From Gordonia iterans (GTDB lineage: Bacteria; Actinomycetota; Actinomycetes; Mycobacteriales; Mycobacteriaceae), in NCBI RefSeq assembly GCF_002993285.1, contig NZ_CP027433.1, forward strand, positions 1,488,001-1,552,000: DNA of 64,000 nucleotides. Reading direction: 5' to 3'. Shown here in pieces: positions 63,804 to 64,000 of this stretch. Position 1 is the first letter of the stretch. Every line of letters starts with the position of its first letter. A program made the translations under genes and the position numbers. The notes beneath the pieces are model-generated. The model was not told the DNA's origin, made no database searches, and was given only the letters and a program-made list of their open reading frames with translations.

Positions 63804-63963
63804 GTCCCGTGTCGGAAGTTTCTCGATGGTTGCCGGGAGTCCGATGGGCGGCCGGCAAGGCGGACGAGGGAGGGATACCGGCAGGTATCCTGACCGAGGA
63901 CAACGCCGCCAGACGTTCATCGGGCCCCGGCATACCGCGAAAGAACTTTCGACACGGGACACT
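63801..63963. mobile_element. 163-bp fold-back, MITE-like element
   Basis: Terminal repeats AGTGTCCCGTGTCGGAAGTT (left) and the complement of AGTGTCCCGTGTCGAAAGTT (right) match at 19 of 20 positions. The arms continue imperfectly inward for about 50 bp (GTTGCCGGG...CCGATG against GTATGCCGGGGCCCGATG). A perfect hairpin GGATACC-GGCA-GGTATCC sits at the centre (63873-63890). There is no coding capacity, and no clear target-site duplication. The last 37 bp of the window show nothing further. Confidence 0.7.
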
Positions 63964-64000
63964 GGTGTCTGGTGTCGGCGGCCGGCGATCACGCGGCCCG

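Noticed and set aside
61384..64000. An integrated prophage or prophage attachment site
   Set aside because: 13E12-type genes can host phage integration in M. tuberculosis, but no integrase, portal or other phage gene is present here.

Overview
The window reads as chromosomal DNA of a mycolic-acid actinobacterium (order Mycobacteriales), most likely Gordonia or a close relative. This is an inference from several signals. GC is high throughout, and GTG or TTG starts and apparently leaderless promoters are common. The block purE-purK-gtrA-(PH-domain protein)-birA-accD5-accE5-maf-sseA-sufE-accA3 follows the order known from Mycobacterium tuberculosis (Rv3275c to Rv3285), and lhr next to nei matches Rv3296-Rv3297. 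A PrpR-type regulator faces a prpDBC operon, and there is an exact match to the KstR operator consensus.

Layout. 1-5.2 kb: an autoregulated ArsR-type repressor, divergent glpK/glpD, a PNPOx-fold protein and the glycosylase Nei2. 5.2-10 kb: the giant helicase Lhr. 10-12 kb: a cobalamin-riboswitch operon (cbtB, cbtA, a histidine-phosphatase-fold protein that has lost both catalytic histidines, and a 35-residue membrane peptide). 12-14.6 kb: a serine hydrolase and an acyl-CoA dehydrogenase diverging from a KstR box. 14.6-16 kb: an AbiEi/DUF559-like gene between two perfect 42-bp direct repeats. 16-22.4 kb: PutP with a divergent PucR regulator, then a Baeyer-Villiger-type monooxygenase with a second PucR regulator. 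22.4-31.2 kb: prpR, prpDBC (2-methylcitrate cycle) and pyruvate carboxylase. 31.4-35.2 kb: a Nudix hydrolase, a VOC protein, and metE behind a second cobalamin riboswitch. 35.5-43.5 kb: a eukaryote-type single-chain acyl-CoA carboxylase, a small unknown protein and AccA3. 43.6-51.5 kb: a condensation-domain acyltransferase, SufE/SseA, a lipoprotein protease, Maf, AccE/AccD5, BirA and a membrane protein. 51.6-57 kb: a PH-domain/two-component operon, GtrA, and PurK/PurE. 57-61.4 kb: a run of small metabolic enzymes. 61.4-64 kb: an accessory region holding an IS982-type transposase relic, a DUF222/HNH gene inside a 41-bp inverted repeat, and a 163-bp fold-back (MITE-like) element.

How the genes fit together. 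Biotin carboxylases dominate: AccA3, AccD5 and AccE, the single-chain ACC, pyruvate carboxylase, and BirA to biotinylate them. Together with prpDBC and its regulator they point to heavy propionyl-CoA and acyl-CoA traffic, as expected from odd-chain, sterol or branched substrates; the KstR box fits this. Vitamin B12 status is read twice, by riboswitches on cbtBA (cobalt uptake) and on metE (B12-independent methionine synthase).

The most unusual aspect is the density of short dispersed repeats with a TCGAC...GCTCA-like core. Several sit inside genes as arrays of 24-bp units (eight codons each), so the reading frame survives (lhr, prpR). In other places they supply the stop codon (purK, GNAT gene) or the likely start codon (the small gene after accA3). 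The two best candidates for an undescribed system are the inverted-repeat-bounded DUF222/HNH module at the right end and the riboswitch-controlled cbtBA cassette with its catalytically dead phosphatase. No tRNA, rRNA or CRISPR array was seen.
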